Part shown: positions 7,523 through 14,701 of the stretch, piece after piece
Position numbering within the stretch: position 1 is the first letter of the stretch
How the letters are laid out: every line of letters begins with the position of its first letter
Source of the DNA: Chloroflexota bacterium
GTDB taxonomy: Bacteria; Chloroflexota; Anaerolineae; UBA3071
Length of the DNA stretch: 25,808 nt
Reading direction: 5' to 3'
NCBI GenBank assembly: GCA_014383605.1
Contig: JACNHM010000188.1
Location: 1 to 25,808 of the forward strand
Notes under the pieces: model-generated
Database searches by the model: none
Seen by the model: the letters and a program-made list of their open reading frames with translations, nothing else
What the model was told of the DNA's origin: nothing
Program-made: the position numbers and the translations under genes

Positions 7523-8478
7523 GAGAGAAGGCGGGTCTGCCGCCTGCCAGGCAGATGCGCGAGGTATTCGGCGACGCGTTGCTGGACCTCTGTCGCCAGA
7601 ACGAGAAAGTGGTCGTCCTGGATGGCGATCTGAGCCCCACGACGAAAACGCACCACGTCCTACGGGAGTTTCCCGAGCGGTTCTTCAACATCGGCATCGC
7701 CGAAAGCAACATGATCAGCATCGCCGCGGGGATGGCGTCGTGCGGCCTGATCCCCTTTGCGTCCAGCCTGGCTGGGTTCATACTGGCCAACGGCTACGAC
7801 CAGTTGCGGGTCTCCGTCGCCGTGGCTGGTCTCAACGTCAAGATCGTGGGCAGCCACGGTGGCATCACGCTGGGCAAGGATGGCGCCACGGCCATGGCCA
7901 TCGAGGACCTGGCGCTGGTGGGGGGCTTGCCCACCTTCGTCATCCTGGTGCCTGGCGATCCCGCGTCCATGCACAAGGCGGTGCACGCCGCCGCCGAGCA
8001 TGTGGGGCCCCTGTATCTGCGCACCAGCCGCATGCCTATGCCGCACATCTACCCTATGGACGATTGCCCCTTCGAGATCGGCAAAGCGAACGTCGTTCGG
8101 GAAGGCCGCGACCTGACCATCATCGGCTGCGGCATCATGGTGGCGGCGGCGCTGGACGCGGCGGCCATGCTGGCCGAGGAGGGCATCGAGGCCCGCGTCC
8201 TGGACATGCACACGCTGCGGCCGATGGATCGGGAGGCCATTGCTGCCGCAGCGCGGGAGACGGGCGCCATCGTCACCGCCGAGGAGCACCTGCTGCACGG
8301 CGGCATGGGCAGCAACATCGCCCGCATCGTGGCGCAGACGCATCCCGTGCCCATGCGCTTCGTCGGCCTGGCCGATACCTACACCGACTCCGGCGAGGCG
8401 GACGCTCTGCTGGAGAAGTACGGGCTGACGGCGATGGACATCGTCGAGGCGGCGCGAGAGGTAAAACGTAATGCGTAA
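7513..8478 (+). CDS. Transketolase, C-terminal (pyrimidine-binding) subunit
   Basis: A 321-residue partner of the preceding gene. It contains the pyrimidine-binding domain with LDGDLSPTTKT (36-46) and GIAESNMISIAAGMA (61-75), where Glu64 is the catalytic Glu that activates the TPP aminopyrimidine. The DQLRVSVA and GSHGGITLGKDGATAMAIEDLAL segments follow, then the C-terminal Rossmann-like domain (about 195-315). GGAGG at 7500-7504 lies inside the upstream gene, 8 bases before the ATG. Lengths of both subunits match the split family. The last five codons and the stop (8464-8478) lie inside a heptamer repeat array, so the native C-terminus may have been altered by the repeat. Confidence 0.93.
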   Translation: MRLGEKAGLPPARQMREVFGDALLDLCRQNEKVVVLDGDLSPTTKTHHVLREFPERFFNIGIAESNMISIAAGMASCGLIPFASSLAGFILANGYDQLRVSVAVAGLNVKIVGSHGGITLGKDGATAMAIEDLALVGGLPTFVILVPGDPASMHKAVHAAAEHVGPLYLRTSRMPMPHIYPMDDCPFEIGKANVVREGRDLTIIGCGIMVAAALDAAAMLAEEGIEARVLDMHTLRPMDREAIAAAARETGAIVTAEEHLLHGGMGSNIARIVAQTHPVPMRFVGLADTYTDSGEADALLEKYGLTAMDIVEAAREVKRNA

Positions 8479-8549
8479 AACGTAATGCGTAAAGCGCATC
8501 TTACGTTTCACGTTTCACGCATTACGGATCACGCATCACGCATCACGGG
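8461..8549. repeat. Heptamer inverted-unit array overlapping the transketolase 3' end
   Basis: Five 7-base units (GTAAAAC, GTAATGC, GTAAAAC, GTAATGC, GTAAAGC; 8461-8495) are followed by seven units in the opposite sense (TTACGTT, TCACGTT, TCACGCA, TTACGGA, TCACGCA, TCACGCA, TCACGGG; 8501-8549). CGTAATGCGT (8467-8476 and 8481-8490) pairs with ACGCATTACG (8517-8526). The transketolase stop TAA (8476-8478) lies within the left half. The array ends 11 bases before the next ATG. Confidence 0.75.
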
Positions 8550-8560
8550 GAGTCATTGCC

Positions 8561-9853
8561 ATGCTGCGACAAGATTTGCTGAATCTGGAAGCCAAGAACA
8601 CCCCTATTCGTGTCGGCGTCAGCGGCGCGGGGTGGATGGGCAGCGGGTTCGTGGCCCAGGTGGCCCACGTGCCAGGCATGGAAGTGACCGTGCTGGCCGA
8701 TGCGGACACGCGCCGGGCCTGGGACACGTTCGTCGCCACGGGCGTGGCGCGGGAGGGCATCGTCGAGGCCAACGCACCGGGGCCGGCCATGGACGCCTTG
8801 CGCGCTGGCAAGCGGGTGGTCACCGGCTCCTATGCGCTGGCCGCGCAGTTGGAGGCCGTGGATATCGTCGCCGACGTCACGCCGTCGCCGGCCATCGGCG
8901 CCGAGACGGCCTACGCTGGCATCCAGCACGGCAAAGACGTGGTCATGGTCAACATCGAGGCCGACGTCACCGTGGGGCGCATCCTCCACAAACTGGCCCG
9001 CGAGGCGGGCGTGCTCTACACCGTCTCCTCCGGCGACGAGCCGGGCTGCCTGATGGAACTCTACGACTTCGTCACCAGCCTGGGCTGGGAGCTGATCGTC
9101 ATCGGCAAGGGCAAGAACAATCCCCTCAACCCCTTGGCCACGCCGGAGACGGTGGCCGCATCGGCCCGCCGTGCGGACAAAGACCCTTTCCAGGTGGCCT
9201 CCTACGTGGACGGCACCAAGACCATGTTTGAGATGACCTGCGCGGCCAACGCCACCGGCTGCCTGCCCCTGCAGCGGGGCATGATCGGCCCCGAAGCCAC
9301 GCTGGAGACGGTGTCCGGCATCTTCGCCCTGGAAGAGGATGGCGGCATCACCAGGTTCCCCGGCGCCGTGGACTTCGTGCAGGGGCCGGCGATGGCCGGC
9401 GGCGTCTTCGTCGTCGTCCGCGTGGAGGACGAGCGCATCCGTGCCGACCTGCAGTACCTCAAGGTGGGTAAGGGCAAGTACTTCACCTTGTTCCGGCCCT
9501 ATCACCTGTGGTTCCTGGAAGCGCCGCACTCCGTCGCCCGCGCTGTTCTCTACCGCCAGACGACGCTGGTGCCGCTGGACCGGCCCGTGGCCGAGGTGAT
9601 GACCGTGGCCAAACGCGCGTTGCAGCCGGGAGAGCGGCTCGACGACTTTGGCGGATTCACGTTCTATGGTATTATGGATCGGGCCGAGGAGGCCTGCGCT
9701 CTCAACGCGCTGCCCGTCGGACTGTCGCCGGGTGCCGAGATTATCCGGCCGGTTGCCGCCGGTGAGATCATCACCTGGGACGACGTCAGGCTGGACGAGG
9801 AGAGCGTGGTGGTAAAGCTGCGTCGCCAGCAGGATGCGCTGTGCGACGGATGA
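8561..9853 (+). CDS. SAF-domain NAD(P)-dependent oxidoreductase (homoserine dehydrogenase/StrU-like)
   Basis: A 430-residue two-part enzyme. The N-terminal Rossmann domain opens with VGVSGAGWMG (18-27), where GAGWMG is the dinucleotide-binding glycine motif, and continues through DIVADVTPSP and VVMVNIEADVTVG, as in homoserine dehydrogenase-like proteins. The middle (about 160-330) is the catalytic alpha/beta domain with GKGKNNPLN, and the C-terminus (about 340-415) is a SAF (antifreeze-like) domain ending VAAGEIITWDDV. Family members include StrU-type dehydrogenases of sugar and aminocyclitol pathways. GGGGAG at 8547-8552 supports the start. It probably oxidises or reduces a branched or acidic sugar intermediate made by its neighbours. 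No SAF-family enzyme that I can recall fixes the substrate. Confidence 0.82.
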   Translation: MLRQDLLNLEAKNTPIRVGVSGAGWMGSGFVAQVAHVPGMEVTVLADADTRRAWDTFVATGVAREGIVEANAPGPAMDALRAGKRVVTGSYALAAQLEAVDIVADVTPSPAIGAETAYAGIQHGKDVVMVNIEADVTVGRILHKLAREAGVLYTVSSGDEPGCLMELYDFVTSLGWELIVIGKGKNNPLNPLATPETVAASARRADKDPFQVASYVDGTKTMFEMTCAANATGCLPLQRGMIGPEATLETVSGIFALEEDGGITRFPGAVDFVQGPAMAGGVFVVVRVEDERIRADLQYLKVGKGKYFTLFRPYHLWFLEAPHSVARAVLYRQTTLVPLDRPVAEVMTVAKRALQPGERLDDFGGFTFYGIMDRAEEACALNALPVGLSPGAEIIRPVAAGEIITWDDVRLDEESVVVKLRRQQDALCDG

Positions 9854-9888
9854 CCAAAGACGAATGACCAAACATTGAGGAGAGAGGT

Positions 9889-10848
9889 ATGCTGGTAACA
9901 ACAAGTGATCTGTTCAAACTTGCCTATGGACGCTACGCCATCGGCGCCTACAACATCAACAACATGGAACAAGCGCTGGGGCTGTTCCAGGGAGCCGTCG
10001 AGGCCCAGGCTCCGCTCATCGTGCAAATCTCCAAGGGCGCTCGATCTTATGCCGGCGTCAAGATGATCGAGCATCTCATCGCCGCCGTGCAGGAGATGTA
10101 CCCCGAGGTCATCTTCGCGCTGCACATTGACCACGGCGACGAAGCCACCTGCTACGACGCCATCGACTCTGGCGCCTACAGCTCGGTGATGATTGACGCC
10201 TCGCACGAGCCTTTCGAGAAGAACGTGGAGATCACCCAACGGGTGGTGGAACGCGCCCACGCCAAGGGCGTCAGCGTGGAGGCGGAGATGGGCATGCTGG
10301 GCGGCGTGGAAGAGGACATCCAGGTGGATGAGAAACATGCTCTGCTGACCGATCCCGACGAGGCCGCCGAATTCGTGCGCTTGAGCGGCTGCGACAGCCT
10401 GGCCGTGGCCATCGGCACCAGCCACGGCGCGTACAAATTCACGGGGCGGCAATCGCTGCACCTGGAGCGTCTGGCCGAGATCCAGCAGCGGCTGCCCGGC
10501 TTCCCGCTGGTCATGCATGGCTCATCCTCGGTGCCGCAGGAGGAAGTGGCGCGCATCAACGCGGCGGGCGGCGCCATGGATCCTTCCGCCCGGGGCGTGG
10601 ACGAGGACGAGTTCGCCAGAGCTGTGCCTTTGGGCGTGGTCAAGGTCAACATAGATACCGACGGCCGGCTGGTGTGGACGCGGGTGCACCGCGAGCACTT
10701 CCGCGATCACCCTGAAGACTTCGACTTCCGCAAGCCGGGCCAGATCATGATGGCCGAGTACGCGCGCTTCATCGTCCACAAGAGCGAGAAGCTGGGCTGT
10801 GCAGGCATGCTCACCGAGGTGCGCGCGGCGCTGATCAACAAAGAGTGA
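9889..10848 (+). CDS. Class II (zinc) fructose/tagatose-bisphosphate-type aldolase
   Basis: A 319-residue class II aldolase of the FbaA/GatY/KbaY family. HIDHGD (79-84) supplies catalytic Asp81 and zinc ligand His82, Glu133 in VEAEMG follows, and the other zinc histidines are His179 in GTSHGAYKF and His210 in VMHGSSSV. VKVNIDTD near 268-275 is the phosphate-binding stretch. It cleaves a ketose 1-phosphate or 1,6-bisphosphate to dihydroxyacetone phosphate and an aldehyde. AGGAGAGAGG upstream (ending near 9886) supports the ATG. A second, unrelated aldolase in the same cluster suggests that this one acts on a pathway-specific ketose phosphate rather than serving glycolysis. I cannot tell fructose from tagatose or other configurations by eye. 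Confidence 0.93.
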   Translation: MLVTTSDLFKLAYGRYAIGAYNINNMEQALGLFQGAVEAQAPLIVQISKGARSYAGVKMIEHLIAAVQEMYPEVIFALHIDHGDEATCYDAIDSGAYSSVMIDASHEPFEKNVEITQRVVERAHAKGVSVEAEMGMLGGVEEDIQVDEKHALLTDPDEAAEFVRLSGCDSLAVAIGTSHGAYKFTGRQSLHLERLAEIQQRLPGFPLVMHGSSSVPQEEVARINAAGGAMDPSARGVDEDEFARAVPLGVVKVNIDTDGRLVWTRVHREHFRDHPEDFDFRKPGQIMMAEYARFIVHKSEKLGCAGMLTEVRAALINKE

Positions 10849-10881
10849 TCGGAATATCCAACACGAGAAAGGAGACATCCC

Positions 10882-11844
10882 ATGCGTATCGGACTCTTCA
10901 CTGCTCTGTTCGGGGGCCAGCCTTTTGAGGAGGCCCTGGACCGGGCCGTCGCCGCCGGTGTGTCGGCGGTAGAGATCGGATCGGGGGGACTGCCGGGCCA
11001 TCCCCATTGCCCTGTGGACGACCTGCTGGACAGCAAGCAGGCGCGCCAGAAGTACCTGGACGCCATCACCTCGCGGGGCCTGATCCTCAGCGCCTTTAGC
11101 TGCCACGACAATCCGGTCCATCCCGACCCGGCGGTGGCCAGGAAGGCGGACGAGGACTTCCGCAAGTCGGTGCGTCTGGCCCATCTGATGGGCGTGCCTG
11201 TGGTCAACGCCTTCTCCGGCCTCCCAGCCGGTGGGCCGGACGACAAGTGCCCCAACTGGGTGACTTGCCCCTGGCCGCCGGACTTCCTGGAGATGCTGGA
11301 CTACCAGTGGAACGAGATGGCCATCCCCTACTGGACGGAGGCGGGCCAGTTCGCCGCGGATCACGGCATCAAGGTCGCTTTCGAGATGCACCCGGGCATG
11401 CTGGTCTACAACGTGGACACGCTGCTGCGTATGCGCGAGGCGGTGGGGCCGGTCATCGGCTGCAACTTCGACCCCAGCCACCTCTTCTGGAACGGGGTGG
11501 ACCCGGTAGCGGCCATCCGCAAGCTGGGCGAGGCCATCTTCCACGTGCACGGCAAGGATGTCTACGTAGACCCCTTCAACGTGGCCGTCAACGGCTGCAA
11601 CGACAACAAGCCCTACGACCGCATCCCCGAGCGTTCCTGGACCTTCCGCACCATCGGCTACGGCCACGGCAGCGAGGTCTGGAAGGGCATCATGAGCGCC
11701 TTCCGCATGGTGGGCTACGACTACGTCATCTCCATCGAGCACGAGGATGCGCTGATGTCCTCTGACGAGGGGTTGGCCAAGGCCGTGGCCGCCCTCAAGG
11801 AAGCGTGCATCTTCGAGCAGCCCGGCGAGATGTTCTGGGCCTGA
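10882..11844 (+). CDS. Sugar phosphate isomerase/epimerase (xylose isomerase-like TIM barrel)
   Basis: A 320-residue, full-length TIM-barrel isomerase/epimerase of the AP-endonuclease-2-like family. The metal site is visible as Glu168 in FEMHPGM, Asp197 and His200 in NFDPSHLFW, His223 in HVHGKD and Glu286 in SIEHEDA. The N-terminus (MRIGLFTALFGG) starts at beta strand 1, and AAAGGAG (10867-10873) precedes the ATG. Relatives isomerise aldoses and ketoses, epimerise ketoses, or act on inosose (IolE). In D-apiose catabolism a protein of this fold makes D-apulose ahead of a split transketolase, which is also present here. A D-apiose-like or other unusual aldose substrate is therefore a reasonable guess, but only a guess. 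Confidence 0.88.
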   Translation: MRIGLFTALFGGQPFEEALDRAVAAGVSAVEIGSGGLPGHPHCPVDDLLDSKQARQKYLDAITSRGLILSAFSCHDNPVHPDPAVARKADEDFRKSVRLAHLMGVPVVNAFSGLPAGGPDDKCPNWVTCPWPPDFLEMLDYQWNEMAIPYWTEAGQFAADHGIKVAFEMHPGMLVYNVDTLLRMREAVGPVIGCNFDPSHLFWNGVDPVAAIRKLGEAIFHVHGKDVYVDPFNVAVNGCNDNKPYDRIPERSWTFRTIGYGHGSEVWKGIMSAFRMVGYDYVISIEHEDALMSSDEGLAKAVAALKEACIFEQPGEMFWA

Positions 11845-11863
11845 TCTCGAAGTCAGAGGAAGA

Positions 11864-11913
11864 GCGGAACTAGCGGAAACAGGGGAACGGTTCCGCACCT
11901 TCCGCTTTTCCGC
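11864..11913. repeat. Nonamer-phased inverted-unit array
   Basis: GCGGAA at 11864-11869 and 11873-11878 and GGGGAA at 11882-11887 (9-base spacing) face TTCCGC at 11891-11896, 11900-11905 and 11908-11913. The two halves form a long imperfect stem with almost no loop. It fills the gap between the isomerase and class I aldolase genes. Confidence 0.65.
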
Positions 11914-11946
11914 TGATAGTGAGACATGGAGACAAATGGAGACAAG

Positions 11947-12747
11947 ATGAACGTTGGCAAACTAGTGCGGCTGAACCGCCTCTTCTCCCACCCCTCCGGC
12001 CGGCTGTGCTCGGTGGCCGTGGATCACTTCATCGGCTACCAGGCCGGCATACCGGACGGCTTGCGGCACATGCAGGAAGCTCTGGCGGCCATCGCCGCCG
12101 CGCAGCCGGACGCCGTGACCATGCACAAGGGCATGGCCTCTGCGGCCTGGGCTCCCTTCGCCGGCAAGGTGCCCTTGATCGTCCAGGCCATCATCGGGCG
12201 GCCCGACGATTCGGCCTATGAGCAGTTGAGCACGCCGGAAGATGCCATCCGGCTGGGCGCTGATGCCATCGCCATTTCCGCTTTCCTGCGCGGCCCCACG
12301 GAAGGACGCCGTCTGCGCACCATCGCCGACTGCGTGCGCGAGGCCGCCCGTTACGAGCTGCCGGTCATCGGCCACGTCTACCCCCGCGACGAGAACGACC
12401 TGTCCCGGATTTCCTTCGCTCCCGAAGATGTCGCCTGGGTCGTGCGCTGCGCCGCCGAGGTGGGAGTGGATGTGATCAAAGCGCCCTACTGCGGCGACGT
12501 GCAAGCCCATGCCCAGATCGTGGCCAGTTGCCCTGTGCCCCTGGTGGCGGCTGGCGGCCCCAAGCACGACACGCTGGAGGGGGCGCTGGGAATGATGGCC
12601 GAGGTGGTGCGGAGCGGCGCACGCGGCGCCACCATCGGCCGCAACGTCTGGAGCTTTCCCCAGATCACCAAGGCCGTGCTGGCCTTCAAGGCCGTCATCC
12701 ACGACGACCGGACGCCCCAGGAGGCCCTGCGGATCGCCGGCTTATGA
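11947..12747 (+). CDS. Class I aldolase, DhnA/FbaB-LacD-like family
   Basis: A Schiff-base aldolase of about 266 residues in the archaeal-type class I fructose-bisphosphate aldolase group (also LsrF and YihT relatives). SVAVDHFIG (22-30) holds the early Asp. Lys178 in VIKAPYCGD is the expected Schiff-base lysine. VAAGGPK (200-206) and GATIGRNVW (228-236) form the phosphate pocket. The ATG at 11947 has GGAG at 11938-11941, five bases upstream. The earlier ATG at 11926 has only a weak site, although it would add just seven residues. The stop overlaps the start of the next kinase (ATGA), so the two proteins are translationally coupled and probably act in sequence: kinase product, then cleavage. 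The kinase-aldolase pairing recalls YihV-YihT of sulfoglycolysis, but the substrate is not identifiable here. Confidence 0.85.
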   Translation: MNVGKLVRLNRLFSHPSGRLCSVAVDHFIGYQAGIPDGLRHMQEALAAIAAAQPDAVTMHKGMASAAWAPFAGKVPLIVQAIIGRPDDSAYEQLSTPEDAIRLGADAIAISAFLRGPTEGRRLRTIADCVREAARYELPVIGHVYPRDENDLSRISFAPEDVAWVVRCAAEVGVDVIKAPYCGDVQAHAQIVASCPVPLVAAGGPKHDTLEGALGMMAEVVRSGARGATIGRNVWSFPQITKAVLAFKAVIHDDRTPQEALRIAGL

Positions 12748-13667
12748 GTGCTCGTTGGGATGTGCTGGGCTTCGGCGCCGTGGCTGTGGATGACCTGATC
12801 TACGTGGATCAGCATCCCCTGCCTGGCAGCAAAATGCTCGTGCGCGACAAGCAGCGCCAGGGTGGCGGCCTGGCGGGAACAGCGCTGGTCGCCGCCGCGC
12901 GCCTGGGGGCTAAGACCGCCTACTGCGGCGTGCTGGGCGACGACGACCTGTCCCGTTTCACGCGCCGGGAGTTGGAGCGTGAGGGGGTGGACTGTGCGCC
13001 GATCCTCCACGATCCGGCGGCGCGGCCCATCCATTCCATCGTGATCGTTGATCTGTCCACGGGAGACCGCAGCATCCTCTTCTCGATGGCTGGTGTCAGG
13101 GAGCCGGGACCGGCGGATATCACGCCGGAACTGGTGGCCCGCTGCCGTGTGGTCTTCGTGGATCACACCCTCGTGGAGACAGGGGCACGCATCATCGAGC
13201 TGGCCCACGCCCAGGGAATCCCGGTGGTGGGTGACATTGAGGCGGTCCGCCATCCTCGCGTGCTTGATCTTGTGCATCAGATTGATCACCTGATCGTCGG
13301 GATGCATCTGGCTGGCCAGGTGACGGGAGAAGATGAACCGGCAGCCATGGTGCGTGCCCTTTCCGGGCCTGAGCGGGCCTGCTGCGTGGTGACCGCGGGA
13401 GAGCGTGGCTGTTGGTACACCCAGGGGGGCGGCGAGGTGTGTCACTTCCCGGCCTTCCGAGTCGAGGTCGTGGACACCACCGGCTGTGGCGACGTCTTTC
13501 ACGGTGCGTATGCGGCCTGCATCGCCGGCGGCCAAAGCGTCCGCCGGGCGGTTCAGATCGCCACGGCTACTGCGGGCATCAAAGCCACCCAGCCTGGCGG
13601 CCGCGGCGGCATCCCCGATCTCCCCACGGTGGAGCGCTTTCTGAGAGAACAAGGGTATGATGAATAG
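12744..13667 (+). CDS. PfkB-family sugar kinase (ribokinase/sulfofructose kinase-like)
   Basis: A 307-residue PfkB kinase, distinct from the one at 5599. The N-terminal half has DVLGFGAVAVDDLIYVD (6-22) and GGGLAGTALVAAARLGA (40-56). The C-terminal signature is DTTGCGDVFHGAY (244-256) with catalytic Asp250. The ATG at 12744 overlaps the aldolase stop (ATGA). I prefer it because it begins exactly at the first Rossmann strand. The frame stays open upstream to 12528, but that sequence is the aldolase gene read in another frame. It phosphorylates a sugar that the adjacent class I aldolase probably cleaves. It overlaps the URO-D-family gene by 11 bases, so three genes form one tightly coupled block. 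Confidence 0.9.
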   Translation: MSARWDVLGFGAVAVDDLIYVDQHPLPGSKMLVRDKQRQGGGLAGTALVAAARLGAKTAYCGVLGDDDLSRFTRRELEREGVDCAPILHDPAARPIHSIVIVDLSTGDRSILFSMAGVREPGPADITPELVARCRVVFVDHTLVETGARIIELAHAQGIPVVGDIEAVRHPRVLDLVHQIDHLIVGMHLAGQVTGEDEPAAMVRALSGPERACCVVTAGERGCWYTQGGGEVCHFPAFRVEVVDTTGCGDVFHGAYAACIAGGQSVRRAVQIATATAGIKATQPGGRGGIPDLPTVERFLREQGYDE

Positions 13668-14682
13668 CCGTGAGCGGGTCTGGGCCAGCATACGACATCA
13701 GCAGCCCGACCGGGTGCCCTACTACTTCAGTTTCACGCAGGCCGCCGCCGGCAAGCTGGCGGCCTACTACGGCACCGCAGACCTGGACGTGTTCCTCGAC
13801 AACGACATGGCGCGCTACAGCGTGCGCCGCCCGGCTTTGTTCGAGGAGGTGCGTCCCGGTTTCCTGCGCGACGAGTTCGGCGTGCTCTGGAACCGCACCG
13901 TGGACAAGGACATCGGCGTCCCAGAAGAGTACCCGCTGCAGCGCCGCTCGCTGAGCGACTACACTTTTCCCGACCCGCTCGATCCGAGACGCTACGCGGA
14001 GTTGCCCGCCTTCCTGGAAAAGCATTCCCAGCGCTTCCGCTACGTCAGCTATGGTTTCACGCTGTTCGAACGGGCCTGGACCTTGCGCGGTATGCCGGAG
14101 CTGCTGGTGGACATGCTGGAGGCTCCCGAATGGGTGGATGAGTTGTTCGACCGCCTGATGGCCTTCAACCTGGGCGTCGTGCAGGAGCTTCTGAAGTACG
14201 ACGTGGACGGTTTCCTGTTCAGCGACGACTGGGGGCATCAGCAGGGACTGCTCTTCAGCCCGCGGCTGTGGCACCGCTTCATCAAGCCGCGGCTGGCGCG
14301 ACTGTTCAGCACCATCAAACAGGCCGGCAAGGCGGCCTTCGTCCATTCCTGCGGCAAGGTGCAAACGCTGTTCCCCGACCTGATCGAGATCGGCCTGGAC
14401 GTGTTCAATCCTTTCCAGCCCGATGTGATGGACGTCTACGAGATGAAGCGGCAGTTCGGCGATCGGCTGGCCTTCTACGGCGGCATGAGCGTGCAGAACA
14501 CTCTCCCGCATGGCACGGTGCAGGAGATCCGGGCCGAGGCGCGCCGCCTGATGGATGAGATCGGCCGAGGCGGTGGCTTCATCATCGCCCCGTCCCATCA
14601 CATGCCCGGCGACATCGCGGTGGAGAACATGGTCGCCTTCATCGAGGCGGTGCGGGGGGATGGTAGATTGGTAGCTTGGTAG
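13657..14682 (+). CDS. Uroporphyrinogen decarboxylase-fold protein (MtaA/methyltransferase-like)
   Basis: A 341-residue protein of the URO-D superfamily. It has the N-terminal pattern RERVWASIRHQQPDRVP (5-21), FSDDWGHQQGLLFSPRLW (188-205), VHSCGKV (229-235) with His230 and Cys232, and a C-terminal APSHHMPGDIAVENM (311-325). HxC is the zinc site of corrinoid or coenzyme M methyltransferases of this fold, but the third ligand, usually a Cys near the C-terminal motif, appears as Ser-His-His here. No heme biosynthesis gene and no corrinoid protein is nearby, so it is not likely to be HemE. URO-D-fold proteins are found in other sugar clusters without known function. ATG at 13657 and 13660 are both possible. 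The final residues (about GRLVAW) and the stop come from an 8-base repeat. Confidence 0.85.
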   Translation: MMNSRERVWASIRHQQPDRVPYYFSFTQAAAGKLAAYYGTADLDVFLDNDMARYSVRRPALFEEVRPGFLRDEFGVLWNRTVDKDIGVPEEYPLQRRSLSDYTFPDPLDPRRYAELPAFLEKHSQRFRYVSYGFTLFERAWTLRGMPELLVDMLEAPEWVDELFDRLMAFNLGVVQELLKYDVDGFLFSDDWGHQQGLLFSPRLWHRFIKPRLARLFSTIKQAGKAAFVHSCGKVQTLFPDLIEIGLDVFNPFQPDVMDVYEMKRQFGDRLAFYGGMSVQNTLPHGTVQEIRAEARRLMDEIGRGGGFIIAPSHHMPGDIAVENMVAFIEAVRGDGRLVAW

Positions 14683-14701
14683 ATTGGTAGAGTGGTGAAG
14701 T
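14662..14701 (+). repeat. Octamer tandem repeat at the URO-D/kinase junction
   Basis: Five 8-base units, GGTAGATT, GGTAGCTT, GGTAGATT, GGTAGAGT and GGTGAAGT, run from 14662 to 14701. They encode the last residues and stop (14680-14682) of the upstream protein and touch the GTG proposed as the start of the next gene. Unlike the other arrays it has no inverted half. Confidence 0.75.

Noticed and set aside
8461..8549. Possible CRISPR array
   Set aside because: Units are only 7 bases with no spacers of constant length and no cas genes nearby; the array is a phased inverted repeat.
13657..14682. Heme biosynthesis HemE
   Set aside because: No other heme genes are nearby, and the HSC motif plus sugar-operon setting point to the methyltransferase-like branch of the fold.
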